A DNA stretch of 51,956 bases from positions 1 through 51,956 of the forward strand of contig JAZSKB010000037.1 of the NCBI GenBank assembly GCA_045534635.1. Direction: 5' to 3'. The notes beneath the pieces were generated by a model. The model was not told the origin of the DNA. It did no database searches and saw nothing but the letters and a program-made list of their open reading frames with translations. Every line of letters starts with the position of its first letter. The first letter of the stretch is position 1. Below, one piece after another: positions 1 to 7,502 of this stretch. A program made the translations under genes and the position numbers. Origin of the DNA: UBA1205 sp045534635 (GTDB lineage: Bacteria > Bacteroidota > Bacteroidia > Bacteroidales > WCHB1-69).

Positions 1-200
1 ATAAATCCTACGACTTCATTTCAGGCGGATTGCAAATCCGCTGGAACAAGTATTTTCGAGTGTCATCGACAGGCTCAGACACCGAAAGAAAACAAAAGCA
101 ATGATGTTGCAGAGATAGTACTTATTATTTCGGAGGTTTCGACAAGCTCAACCTCCGAAGATAAAAAAAATATAAAAGCAACAATGTTGCAAAAAAAATG
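1..200. repeat. Cluster of hairpin repeats (REP-like)
   Basis: No gene is visible before base 249. The stretch holds a series of perfect small inverted repeats: 25-31 with 35-41 (GCGGATT/AATCCGC), 60-64 with 78-82, 98-101 with 107-110, 129-138 with 150-159 (ten-base stem, loop TCGACAAGCTC) and 178-182 with 186-190. The second pair of hairpins repeats the plan of the first: a CGACA(A/G)GCTCA loop, then an A-rich stretch, then GCAA...TTGC. From memory, short hairpins with this CGACAAGCTCA core are common between genes in Bacteroidota, but I could not search for them. GC content here is clearly higher than in the genes that follow. Confidence 0.6.
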
Positions 201-201
201 T

Positions 202-209
202 TATCTTTG
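202..209 (+). promoter_or_regulatory. -7 box for rpe operon
   Basis: TATCTTTG matches the Bacteroidota primary-sigma -7 consensus TAnnTTTG. It sits about 40 bases before the rpe start and directly after the last hairpin of the upstream repeat cluster. The preceding AAAAAATGT context recurs before several other promoters in this window. Confidence 0.75.
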
Positions 210-248
210 TTTTTTAATAAATTGATACAAAATAAATCATAAAATTCA

Positions 249-899
249 ATGAATCAAATAATTGCACCTTCTTTATTATCAGCAGACTTTGGTAATTTGC
301 AACAAGATATTCAAATGATAAACCAAAGCAAAGCCGATTGGTTTCATATAGATATTATGGACGGACATTTTGTTCCAAATTTATCTATGGGCTTTCCTAT
401 ATTGAAAACTATTGTAAAACATGCACAAAAACCTTTAGATATTCATTTAATGATTAGCAATCCTGACAATTACATTGAAAGATTTTGTAAAGAAGGTCGA
501 GCAGATTATTTAACTGTTCACATAGAAGCGTGCACACATTTACACAGAACACTTCAATACATTAAAAGTTTTGATGTTAAAGCAGGCATTGCTCTCAATC
601 CACATACTCCTATATCTTTATTGGAAGATATTGTAGAAGAAGCCGATTTGATTTTGTTGATGAGTGTAAATCCCGGCTTTGGAGGACAAAAATTTATTCC
701 TCATACTTATGAAAAAATACGCAAACTTCGTCAAATAATTGATAATAAACATCTTTCAACACTTATCGAAGTGGACGGAGGCATAGGTTTGAACAATTAC
801 AAAGAAGTTATTTCTGCTGGTAGCAATGCTTTAGTTTGTGGAAATAGTGTTTTTTCTTCCGACAATCCACTTCAAACAATAGAAGAATTGAAAAAATGA
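249..899 (+). CDS. rpe: Ribulose-phosphate 3-epimerase
   Basis: This is a 216-residue TIM-barrel enzyme that interconverts ribulose 5-phosphate and xylulose 5-phosphate in the cytosolic pentose phosphate pathway. The N-terminal IAPSLLSADF block, the metal-binding HIDIMDG motif (His33, Asp35), the HLMI segment with His66, the NPGFGGQ loop and the later EVDGG strand with its catalytic Asp are all present and in family order. Length is normal for the family. The ATG lies about 40 bases after a TATCTTTG promoter box. Its stop overlaps the start of the next gene by four bases (ATGA), so the two are probably translationally coupled, although no functional link to the downstream membrane protein is obvious. 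Confidence 0.96.
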   Translation: MNQIIAPSLLSADFGNLQQDIQMINQSKADWFHIDIMDGHFVPNLSMGFPILKTIVKHAQKPLDIHLMISNPDNYIERFCKEGRADYLTVHIEACTHLHRTLQYIKSFDVKAGIALNPHTPISLLEDIVEEADLILLMSVNPGFGGQKFIPHTYEKIRKLRQIIDNKHLSTLIEVDGGIGLNNYKEVISAGSNALVCGNSVFSSDNPLQTIEELKK

Positions 900-1774
900 T
901 AAAAAAAAGGTATTTTCTTCCGTGTTTATTTTTATTGATAAATATTGTTGTTTATGGACAAGAAATAAACTATAAAGGATTTGAATTACAAGTTGCTACA
1001 AGTATTTATTGGGGAAACAAAACAAACGCATATTATTATGCAGGTCAAAATACAGAAGGGGCAGACCCCAATTTGGCTCGAGTACTTCAAAATAAATATT
1101 ATCGCGAAGAAATTGCCACAATATTAGAAAATAATTATCATGGTATCAATGCTTTAGACTTTGACCTTGCGGGATTATCGGATATGCGTTACAAAGCAGG
1201 TTTTAATTTTTCTATCGGATTAAAATACAATTTTTCTGAAAATATTGCCTTAACACTTAACTTCAGTCAAGCACGATTATCTGCAACAGGAGAAGCCAGC
1301 CTTTCAGTTCCAAGTTCTGCCTATAATACTGGTGGAAAACAAATGATTACATCAACACTTTTAGGAAAAGAAAGACGCAATTTTTTTGGTTTAGATTTTA
1401 CTTATATGTTTCGTAATGAAAGCCGTTTTTTTCCATTTTTTGAAATAGGTGCTCATCTTAATTCTACCAAAGTTGTTTCTTCAGATATTATCATTGAAAA
1501 TATTCCTTTTAATTTAATTGATTATTATGGTGGTGTTGCATATATTCCCAATACAAGCATACAAGAAATAGACCCTCATTTAGGCGGTATCGGCTATGGT
1601 TTCAATTTTACTATCGGCTTAAAAATAGCATTTACCCGCGTATTGTCTTTAGAACCTCTTTTCAGTGTTTGCCTTGAAAAAGTTCATTTAGCTCCTCCTT
1701 ACGATAAAATTCGTCCTAATTTCAATCTCGGTTTAAGATTCTATATCTCTGATAGAATATTTGTTAAAAAATGA
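896..1774 (+). CDS. Outer-membrane beta-barrel protein
   Basis: A 292-residue protein beginning with a clear signal peptide (basic start, hydrophobic core ending near VVYGQ at residue 22). The rest is rich in alternating hydrophobic/polar strands with aromatic ends, for example around FSIGLKYNF, RRNFFGLDFTYMF and GLRFYI. This is the pattern of small outer-membrane barrels of the OmpA/porin-like kind in Bacteroidota. The last strand ends close to the C terminus, as expected for a barrel. The start overlaps the end of rpe by four bases. The substrate or partner is unknown, and no plug or peptidoglycan-binding domain is visible. Confidence 0.75.
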   Translation: MIKKRYFLPCLFLLINIVVYGQEINYKGFELQVATSIYWGNKTNAYYYAGQNTEGADPNLARVLQNKYYREEIATILENNYHGINALDFDLAGLSDMRYKAGFNFSIGLKYNFSENIALTLNFSQARLSATGEASLSVPSSAYNTGGKQMITSTLLGKERRNFFGLDFTYMFRNESRFFPFFEIGAHLNSTKVVSSDIIIENIPFNLIDYYGGVAYIPNTSIQEIDPHLGGIGYGFNFTIGLKIAFTRVLSLEPLFSVCLEKVHLAPPYDKIRPNFNLGLRFYISDRIFVKK

Positions 1775-1786
1775 TAATCTAAATTT

Positions 1787-2611
1787 ATGGTAAAAAAACA
1801 CTTTTTTTTATTGTTTATTTTTATTTCGATTTTTGTTTTTCAAAATAAAGCTCAAAATCGTTTTGATAGTTTGCAATTTTGTTTTAAATTCAAAATAGAC
1901 AAACATAGCGTTATCGCAAATATGGATAAATTAGGCAATATTTATTGCTGTGATGGTAATATTTTGTATAAATACGATGAAAATGGAATACTTGTTCACA
2001 ATTATTCTTCTCTATCTACTGGAAATATTTATAGCATAGACACATACAATCCGTTAAAAATCATTGTTTTTGCAAAAGATTTTCAAAGAATCACTTTTTT
2101 AAATAACAAATTAGCACCACAACAAGATTTTCAACAATTCGATAATTTCAATATCTTTTTTCCTGCATGTGTTTGTGCTTCTTACGATAATGGTTTTTGG
2201 GTTTATGATGAAAATATCAATCAACTTTTTCGATTTGATGCAAATGGACAACTATCTAATCAAAGTCCATTATTAAACAATATTTCTGAAAGTAAAATCA
2301 ATTTACAATATATACAAGAAACAGAAAATAATCTTTTATTGGGTAGCGATAGTACATTTGGTTGGTATGTTTTCAATCATTTTGGCAACTACATTAAATC
2401 CATTCCTTACAAGGGAATTCTTTTATGGACTACTTATGAACAAAATATCATTTTTGTTGAGAATGATATTTTAACTATTTTAGATATTACCTCTTTGCAA
2501 AGCAAACAAATAACATTACCAGAAAAAAATATTATTCAAGTAAAGATACAAAAGAATAAAATACTCCTATTAGATTCCTACGGTGTGGTATATCTGTACA
2601 ATATACTTTAG
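1787..2611 (+). CDS. Secreted beta-propeller-like protein
   Basis: A 274-residue protein with a signal peptide (hydrophobic run ending near FQNKAQ, residue 23). The body has repeating short motifs such as NILYKYDENGIL, GFWVYDENINQLFRFDANGQL and LLLDSYGVVYLYN. These read like blades of a six-bladed propeller (NHL or WD-like), a fold used by Bacteroidota for periplasmic or surface binding. I cannot assign a function. It follows the barrel-protein gene by 12 bases and is probably the last gene of the rpe operon. A partnership with the barrel protein is possible but is inference only. Confidence 0.65.
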   Translation: MVKKHFFLLFIFISIFVFQNKAQNRFDSLQFCFKFKIDKHSVIANMDKLGNIYCCDGNILYKYDENGILVHNYSSLSTGNIYSIDTYNPLKIIVFAKDFQRITFLNNKLAPQQDFQQFDNFNIFFPACVCASYDNGFWVYDENINQLFRFDANGQLSNQSPLLNNISESKINLQYIQETENNLLLGSDSTFGWYVFNHFGNYIKSIPYKGILLWTTYEQNIIFVENDILTILDITSLQSKQITLPEKNIIQVKIQKNKILLLDSYGVVYLYNIL

Positions 2612-2676
2612 ATTTTTAACAAAATTTGGTTCTCCTCTGACGGACTTATAATTTAGATAAAACAAATTTTCTTAGT

Positions 2677-2745
2677 TTAATACCACCATGCTATTAGACC
2701 TTTATTATCAAATTCTCCTAAGGTATAGACTGTTATTTTTAGCAT
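2677..2745 (-). CDS. Possible 22-residue peptide after sigma-54-like site
   Basis: On the minus strand an ATG (2743-2745) begins 28 bases after the -12 element of the sigma-54-like site and opens 22 codons, MLKITVYTLGEFDNKGLIAWWY, before TAA. The reading can be extended upstream in frame through the promoter, so the ATG is chosen only because it follows the putative transcription start. No homologue is known to me and no ribosome-binding site is evident. It may be a chance frame within a small RNA. Confidence 0.2.
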   Translation of the reverse strand: MLKITVYTLGEFDNKGLIAWWY

Positions 2746-2772
2746 ATTGTTATTATTCAACGTTTTATATAC

Positions 2773-2789
2773 AACAAATATCGTGTCAA
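2773..2789 (-). promoter_or_regulatory. Sigma-54-like -24/-12 promoter (site A)
   Basis: Reading the minus strand gives TTGACACGATATTTGTT. Compared with the sigma-54 consensus TGGCACGNNNNTTGCW it has correct -24 to -12 spacing and differs by one base in the -24 GG and one in the -12 GC. The flanking GACTACTT is shared with site B at 12584. It points towards the 3' end of the propeller-like gene, so it would make an antisense or small transcript. Confidence 0.5.
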
Positions 2790-2831
2790 AGTAGTCAATT
2801 TTTGATAAAAAAGTGAAAAAAATTTTTTTTG

Positions 2832-2930
2832 CAAGGTTTAAAACTTTCCTGAATTTATTTAATATATTGATTTTCAGCAAGAAAATGTCGTGTTGCTTTT
2901 TTCGGGTATTTATGGTGATATTTTTATTGA
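2832..2930 (+). repeat. Upstream repeat, copy 1
   Basis: About 100 bases beginning CAAGGTTTAAAACTTT and ending near TTTTTATTGA. It aligns over its whole length, at roughly 80 percent by eye, with 4816-4916. Both copies end shortly before a TAnnTTTG promoter (aspS here, the glycosyltransferase there). Confidence 0.65.
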
Positions 2931-2983
2931 ATCTATTCTTTCCAAGATGAATTTAAAACCTATAATTTTATAGAAAAAAATGT

Positions 2984-2991
2984 TACTTTTG
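2984..2991 (+). promoter_or_regulatory. -7 box for aspS
   Basis: TACTTTTG matches TAnnTTTG and lies 28 bases before the aspS start codon. The leader would be short and AT-rich with no evident Shine-Dalgarno sequence. Confidence 0.75.
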
Positions 2992-3019
2992 CAAAATAAT
3001 TTTTAACTAAAAAACAAAT

Positions 3020-4777
3020 ATGTATAGAACAAATACTTGTGGAGAACTTAACATTGGCAATATTGGACAAAAAGTAATACTTTGTGGTTGGGTACAACGT
3101 TCTCGCGATTTAGGAGGAATGACTTTTATAGATTTACGCGACCGTTATGGCATTACTCAGTTGACTTTCAATATGGAAACTAATGCTCAATTGTGTCAAC
3201 AAGCAAGAAAATTAGGAAGAGAGTTTGTAATTCAAGTAGAAGGAATTGTTACAGAGCGTTTTAATAAAAATAAAAATATACCAACAGGCGAAATAGAAAT
3301 TGTTGTTGAAAGAATAGAAGTGCTTAATGAAGCAAAATTACCGCCGTTTACTATTGAAGATAATACCGACGGAGGAGAAGAATTGCGTATGATGTATCGT
3401 TATTTAGATATTCGTCGTAATGTAGTGAAAGACAATTTGTTGTTTCGTCACAAAATGTCAATAGAGATTCGTAATTATCTCAACAATTTAGGTTTTGTAG
3501 AGATAGAAACACCATTTTTAATAAGTTCCACACCAGAAGGAGCAAGAGATTTTGTTGTTCCTTCTCGTTTAAGTCCAGGAGAATTTTATGCTTTACCTCA
3601 ATCTCCACAGACTTTTAAACAATTGCTTATGGTGGCAGGAATGGACAGATATTTTCAAATAGTACGTTGTTTTCGTGATGAAGATTTACGTGCCGACCGT
3701 CAACCAGAATTTACGCAAGTAGATTGTGAAATGTCATTCGTAGAACAAGAAGATATTTTGCAAATATTTGAAGGAATGTACAAGCATTTATTTAAAGTTG
3801 TTAAAAATATAACATTTGATAAATTCGACCGTGTTACATACGCCGATGCTATGAAATATTATGGCAGTGATAAACCAGATATGCGTTTTGGAATGCCATT
3901 TGTAGAACTTAATGATGTTTTGCAACATCGAGAATTTAAAATTTTCAACGAGGCGGAATTGATTATAGGTATTTGTGCAGAAGGTTGTGGCAATTATACG
4001 CGTAAACAATTAGATGAACTTACCGATTTTGTACGTCGTCCACAAGTAGGTGCTTCTGGAATGGTGTATATTCTTTGCAATGCTGATGGTAGTTTTAAAT
4101 CATCTGTAGATAAATTTTATTCGCAAGAAGATTTGAAAATTGTTGCTGAGAAATGTCAGGCGAAAGCGGGAGACCTTATTTTGATTTTGTGTGGAAAAAC
4201 AGAAAAAACACAAAAGGCACTTTGTGAATTGCGTCTTGAAATGGGAAATCGTTTAGGTTTACGCAAACCTGATGAATTTAAACCTATCTGGATAGTAGAT
4301 TTTCCATTGTTGGAATGGGACGATGAAACACAAAGATATTATGCAAAACATCACCCATTTACGGCTCCAAAACCTGAAGATGAACAACTTTTAGAAACAA
4401 ATCCAGAAAAAGTAAGAGCAAATGCTTACGATTTGGTAATCAATGGTGTAGAGGTTGGTGGAGGTTCTGTAAGAATTGCTCAACGTGATATGCAAAACAA
4501 AATGTTTAAAGTTCTTGGATTTTCTGAAGAAGATGCTCAAAAACAATTTGGCTTTTTGATGAATGCTTTTGAATATGGAGCACCTCCTCATGCTGGCATT
4601 GCTTTTGGGTTCGACCGTATGTGTGCTGTTTTTGCAGGAGTAGATTCTATTCGTGATTTTATTGCTTTCCCTAAAAATAATGCAGGAAGAGATGTTATGA
4701 TAAATGCTCCAAATATAATCAGTCAGGCTCAAATGGACGAATTGTGTATTTGTTCTACAGAAAAAAAGAAAATGTAA
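3020..4777 (+). CDS. aspS: Aspartyl-tRNA synthetase
   Basis: A 585-residue class II aminoacyl-tRNA synthetase of the bacterial AspRS type, which charges tRNA(Asp) in the cytosol. The N-terminal OB-fold anticodon-binding domain (about 1-100, with VQRSRDLGGMTFIDLRDR) comes first. Class II motif 2 follows (FQIVRCFRDEDLRADRQPEF), then the GAD insertion domain (about 290-400), and motif 3 with GIAFGFDRM near the C terminus. Length is normal for the bacterial form. It has its own promoter 28 bases upstream. The Asp/Asn discrimination class cannot be judged here because the rest of the genome is not visible. Confidence 0.97.
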   Translation: MYRTNTCGELNIGNIGQKVILCGWVQRSRDLGGMTFIDLRDRYGITQLTFNMETNAQLCQQARKLGREFVIQVEGIVTERFNKNKNIPTGEIEIVVERIEVLNEAKLPPFTIEDNTDGGEELRMMYRYLDIRRNVVKDNLLFRHKMSIEIRNYLNNLGFVEIETPFLISSTPEGARDFVVPSRLSPGEFYALPQSPQTFKQLLMVAGMDRYFQIVRCFRDEDLRADRQPEFTQVDCEMSFVEQEDILQIFEGMYKHLFKVVKNITFDKFDRVTYADAMKYYGSDKPDMRFGMPFVELNDVLQHREFKIFNEAELIIGICAEGCGNYTRKQLDELTDFVRRPQVGASGMVYILCNADGSFKSSVDKFYSQEDLKIVAEKCQAKAGDLILILCGKTEKTQKALCELRLEMGNRLGLRKPDEFKPIWIVDFPLLEWDDETQRYYAKHHPFTAPKPEDEQLLETNPEKVRANAYDLVINGVEVGGGSVRIAQRDMQNKMFKVLGFSEEDAQKQFGFLMNAFEYGAPPHAGIAFGFDRMCAVFAGVDSIRDFIAFPKNNAGRDVMINAPNIISQAQMDELCICSTEKKKM

Positions 4778-4815
4778 GTTTTTGTGATTTTATGTATTGA
4801 GTATATCTATTTTTA

Positions 4816-4916
4816 CAAGGTTTAAAACTTTTCTTAATTTTTACAACATATTGATTTTTAATAAGAAAAGTTGATGTTGCTTTTTTTGGGTATTTCTGAT
4901 GAAATTTTTTTATTGA
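4816..4916 (+). repeat. Upstream repeat, copy 2
   Basis: This is the second copy of the roughly 100-base repeat seen at 2832-2930. It shares CAAGGTTTAAAACTTT at the left, ATATTGATTTT in the middle and GTTGCTTTTTT then GGGTATTT at the right. The right end is only about 15 bases from the promoter of the next gene. Confidence 0.65.
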
Positions 4917-4931
4917 TATTTAGAAAAAAAG

Positions 4932-4939
4932 TATCTTTG
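4932..4939 (+). promoter_or_regulatory. -7 box for GT-C/TPR gene
   Basis: TATCTTTG matches TAnnTTTG. It lies 30 bases before the start codon at 4969 and just downstream of the second copy of the upstream repeat. Confidence 0.75.
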
Positions 4940-4968
4940 CAAATCGTAAAGTTAAAAAAAAATAAAAT

Positions 4969-7260
4969 ATGAATTCAAAAGGAAAAGACCAAAAGAAAGT
5001 CAGAGATATATCAAAATTATCTGAAGAAAATAAAGCAGAACCTAAAATATATCGAACAATTTTTTACATATTGGCGGCAATAATGTTTGTTATAATGCCA
5101 ATATTAAGTTTAAATTCTGGTATATCAGGCGATGAAAAATCCAGTTATGTTCATTCATCAAGGGTGTACGATTATTTTGCAAAAGGAGATACAGCGGCAT
5201 TAAATACGCAAGGGGACCCTCTCACTCAGAATTTGGAATATTATGGACAATCATTTGATAATGTAACTTATCTGTTTATCAAATGGTTCAACATAGAAAA
5301 TCCATACGAATTCAGACATGCTTGCAATTCATTATTAGGATGGAGTATTGCTTTTATAATAGGCTTGCTTTTAGCAAAATTATGTGGTTATCGAGCTGCA
5401 TTGTTTGCTTTTATAATGTTATTGTTTTCTCCCCGATTTATGGGGCATTCGTTTAACAATCCCAAAGATATCCCTTTTGCATTAGGTTATACATTAGCGA
5501 TATATCAAATGATATTGTTGGTAAAAGAATTACCAAAAACAAAAATCAAACGACTCATTTACATTGCATTAGGTATAGCCTTGGCCAATAGTATTCGTAT
5601 AGGTGGACTTATATTAGTAGCCTATTTAATGTTGTTTTGTGGACTTTGGTACTTTTTTGTCAATAAAGAAAATAAATGGAACGATAAACAATTTTGGATT
5701 AAAGGTTTTATTTTAATAGGAAAACTTGCAGTAGTTAGTTTAGTTGGTTTTTTCGTAAGTATAATACTTTGGCCATTTTTACAACAAAGTCCGTTTGTTC
5801 ATGCCAAAGAATCATTAGATTTGATGGAGCATTATAGTGTAAACCTCAGACAAATATTTGAAGGGGTGAATATTTGGTCAACAAATGCACCATGGTATTA
5901 TTTACCGAAATACATATTTATGACTATACCCGAAGTGGTTATATTAGGATTAATATTGTTTTGTTGTTTTATAAAGAATATTATTAAAAAACAAAATGGT
6001 ATGATAGTCTTTATGATATTATTTTCTTGTACATTTCCTATATTGTACATTATTTATAAAGCATCAAATGTTTATGGTGGTTGGAGACATGTATTGTTTA
6101 CTTATCCTTTCTTTGTTGCAGCAGCGGCTATGGGTTGGGAACAATTGTATTTATTTGCAAAAACAAAAATACGTCCTGCGGTGTTTGTTTTGTTTGGTTT
6201 ATTGATATGTTTTCCGATAATTCATATTATACAATCGCACCCACACGAATATGTGTATTATAATCAACTTTGCGGAGGTGTTCCTAAAAATTATGGCAAA
6301 TATGAAACCGATTATTACCAACATTCAACAAGGGCAGCCTCAAAATGGCTTGATAATTATTTGATAAACAACAACATAAAAGATAATACAGATGCTAAAA
6401 TTATTATTGCATCCAATGACCATAAAGCAATAGAATATTATTTTCGTAACGATTCTGCAAAAAGTTATCAAATAGAATATGTAAGGTATTATCAAAGAGG
6501 AGATTGCGATTGGGATTATCTTATTTCAATTAACACCTATATAAGTGCATATCAATTACAACATAATATTTGGCCACCAAAAGGAACTATTCATACAATA
6601 GATGTAGCAGGAAAGCCTATTGCGGCTATTATCAAACGAGAAACTAAAGAAGATTTTGAAGCATATAAATTGAAAAATCAATTGCAAAACACAAATCTAT
6701 CAACAGAAGAACGTGTTGATATAACTATGCAAGCTATAGCAAAATATAGGTCAGTATTGGAAAACGATTTAAATAACGAATCGGCATTATTAGGATTAGT
6801 TGAGTTGTATTCTACAACACCAAGAATGGATTCATTGCTTTATTTTGTAGAACGTTTGATAGCAGTATGCCCTAATGAAAATTATCTTGGATATGCAGCA
6901 AATATTTATTCAAATTTGTATCAAGCCACACGAGACCAAAATATGCTTACGAATATATTTGCTATTTACCAAAAAATGGTAAATGAAAATCCTTATTCGG
7001 CTCAAAACTATTATCAATTAGCAATGCTTTATTCTCAATTGGGAAATAAAAACAAAGCGACTTCAATAATGGAAGAATGTATGCAAAAAAATGGACGACA
7101 TTTTGAAGCCAATTATTACAATGCCATATTTACTGCTCAAATGGGAAATGGGGGGAATGCTATTGAGATGATGGAAAAAACAATGAAAAAATTTCCAACT
7201 CATGCTAAAGAATGTCAATCTGTAATTGACCAAATACAAGGAGTTCAAAAAAATAATTAA
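4969..7260 (+). CDS. GT-C membrane glycosyltransferase with C-terminal TPRs
   Basis: A 763-residue membrane protein. A lysine-rich cytoplasmic start is followed by a transmembrane helix (about 30-48) and a periplasmic loop with an acidic GDE motif (residues 54-56). This is where dolichyl-phosphate-mannose/ArnT-type (GT39/GT83) enzymes carry their catalytic acid. At least eight further hydrophobic helices run to about residue 420, including the SPRFMGHSFNNPKDIPFA loop. The soluble C-terminal half contains TPR-like helices from about 570 (for example NPYSAQNYYQLAMLYSQLGNKNKA). The family transfers sugars from polyprenyl-phosphate carriers to lipids or proteins on the periplasmic face, and the acceptor here is unknown. 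The GT-C plus TPR fusion suggests a protein-bound partner (inference). Confidence 0.75.
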   Translation: MNSKGKDQKKVRDISKLSEENKAEPKIYRTIFYILAAIMFVIMPILSLNSGISGDEKSSYVHSSRVYDYFAKGDTAALNTQGDPLTQNLEYYGQSFDNVTYLFIKWFNIENPYEFRHACNSLLGWSIAFIIGLLLAKLCGYRAALFAFIMLLFSPRFMGHSFNNPKDIPFALGYTLAIYQMILLVKELPKTKIKRLIYIALGIALANSIRIGGLILVAYLMLFCGLWYFFVNKENKWNDKQFWIKGFILIGKLAVVSLVGFFVSIILWPFLQQSPFVHAKESLDLMEHYSVNLRQIFEGVNIWSTNAPWYYLPKYIFMTIPEVVILGLILFCCFIKNIIKKQNGMIVFMILFSCTFPILYIIYKASNVYGGWRHVLFTYPFFVAAAAMGWEQLYLFAKTKIRPAVFVLFGLLICFPIIHIIQSHPHEYVYYNQLCGGVPKNYGKYETDYYQHSTRAASKWLDNYLINNNIKDNTDAKIIIASNDHKAIEYYFRNDSAKSYQIEYVRYYQRGDCDWDYLISINTYISAYQLQHNIWPPKGTIHTIDVAGKPIAAIIKRETKEDFEAYKLKNQLQNTNLSTEERVDITMQAIAKYRSVLENDLNNESALLGLVELYSTTPRMDSLLYFVERLIAVCPNENYLGYAANIYSNLYQATRDQNMLTNIFAIYQKMVNENPYSAQNYYQLAMLYSQLGNKNKATSIMEECMQKNGRHFEANYYNAIFTAQMGNGGNAIEMMEKTMKKFPTHAKECQSVIDQIQGVQKNN

Positions 7261-7295
7261 ACAGAAATATTGATAAATAGCATTAACAAAAAACT

Positions 7296-7331
7296 AATTT
7301 CCTGAATTTGCGTTGTTAGATTCAGGAAATT
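7296..7331 (+). terminator. Hairpin after GT-C/TPR gene
   Basis: A perfect 12-base stem (AATTTCCTGAAT at 7296-7307 with 7320-7331) encloses a 12-base loop. The T tract after it is short, so termination efficiency is uncertain. Confidence 0.6.
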
Positions 7332-7411
7332 TTAACAATATGATTTTCAATATTTTGCATACTATTATTTTAATATTGAAAAATAAAGTTGTTTTTTATC
7401 AAGATTTTAAT

Positions 7412-7419
7412 TATCTTTG
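7412..7419 (+). promoter_or_regulatory. -7 box for PKD-protein gene
   Basis: TATCTTTG matches TAnnTTTG. A TTG that could serve as the -33 element lies about 20 bases upstream. The leader to the start codon at 7503 is about 80 bases, longer than for most genes in this window. Confidence 0.7.
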
Positions 7420-7502
7420 CAAAAATTTTTTTAAATTGGACAACTTTTTTGATTAAAATATCGTCTTGAAAATGTTAGTAGTAAATAAAATATAGTAAAA
7501 TA

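Larger units (their letters stand above)
2612..3019. other. Intergenic region before aspS
   Basis: This 408-base gap has no long plausible gene. It contains a minus-directed sigma-54-like site (2773-2789) with a 22-codon open frame after it (2677-2745), a copy of a roughly 100-base repeat (2832-2930) shared with the region before the glycosyltransferase, and the aspS promoter (2984-2991). Confidence 0.7.

Noticed and set aside
2677..2880. 67-codon minus-strand frame covering repeat copy 1 and sigma-54-like site A
   Set aside because: It reads straight through the proposed promoter and an AT-rich repeat, and its composition (Lys, Asn, Phe, Ile) is that of random AT-rich DNA. Only the short frame after the promoter is kept, at low confidence.
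4391..4732. 113-codon minus-strand frame inside aspS
   Set aside because: It lies wholly within a strongly conserved synthetase gene.
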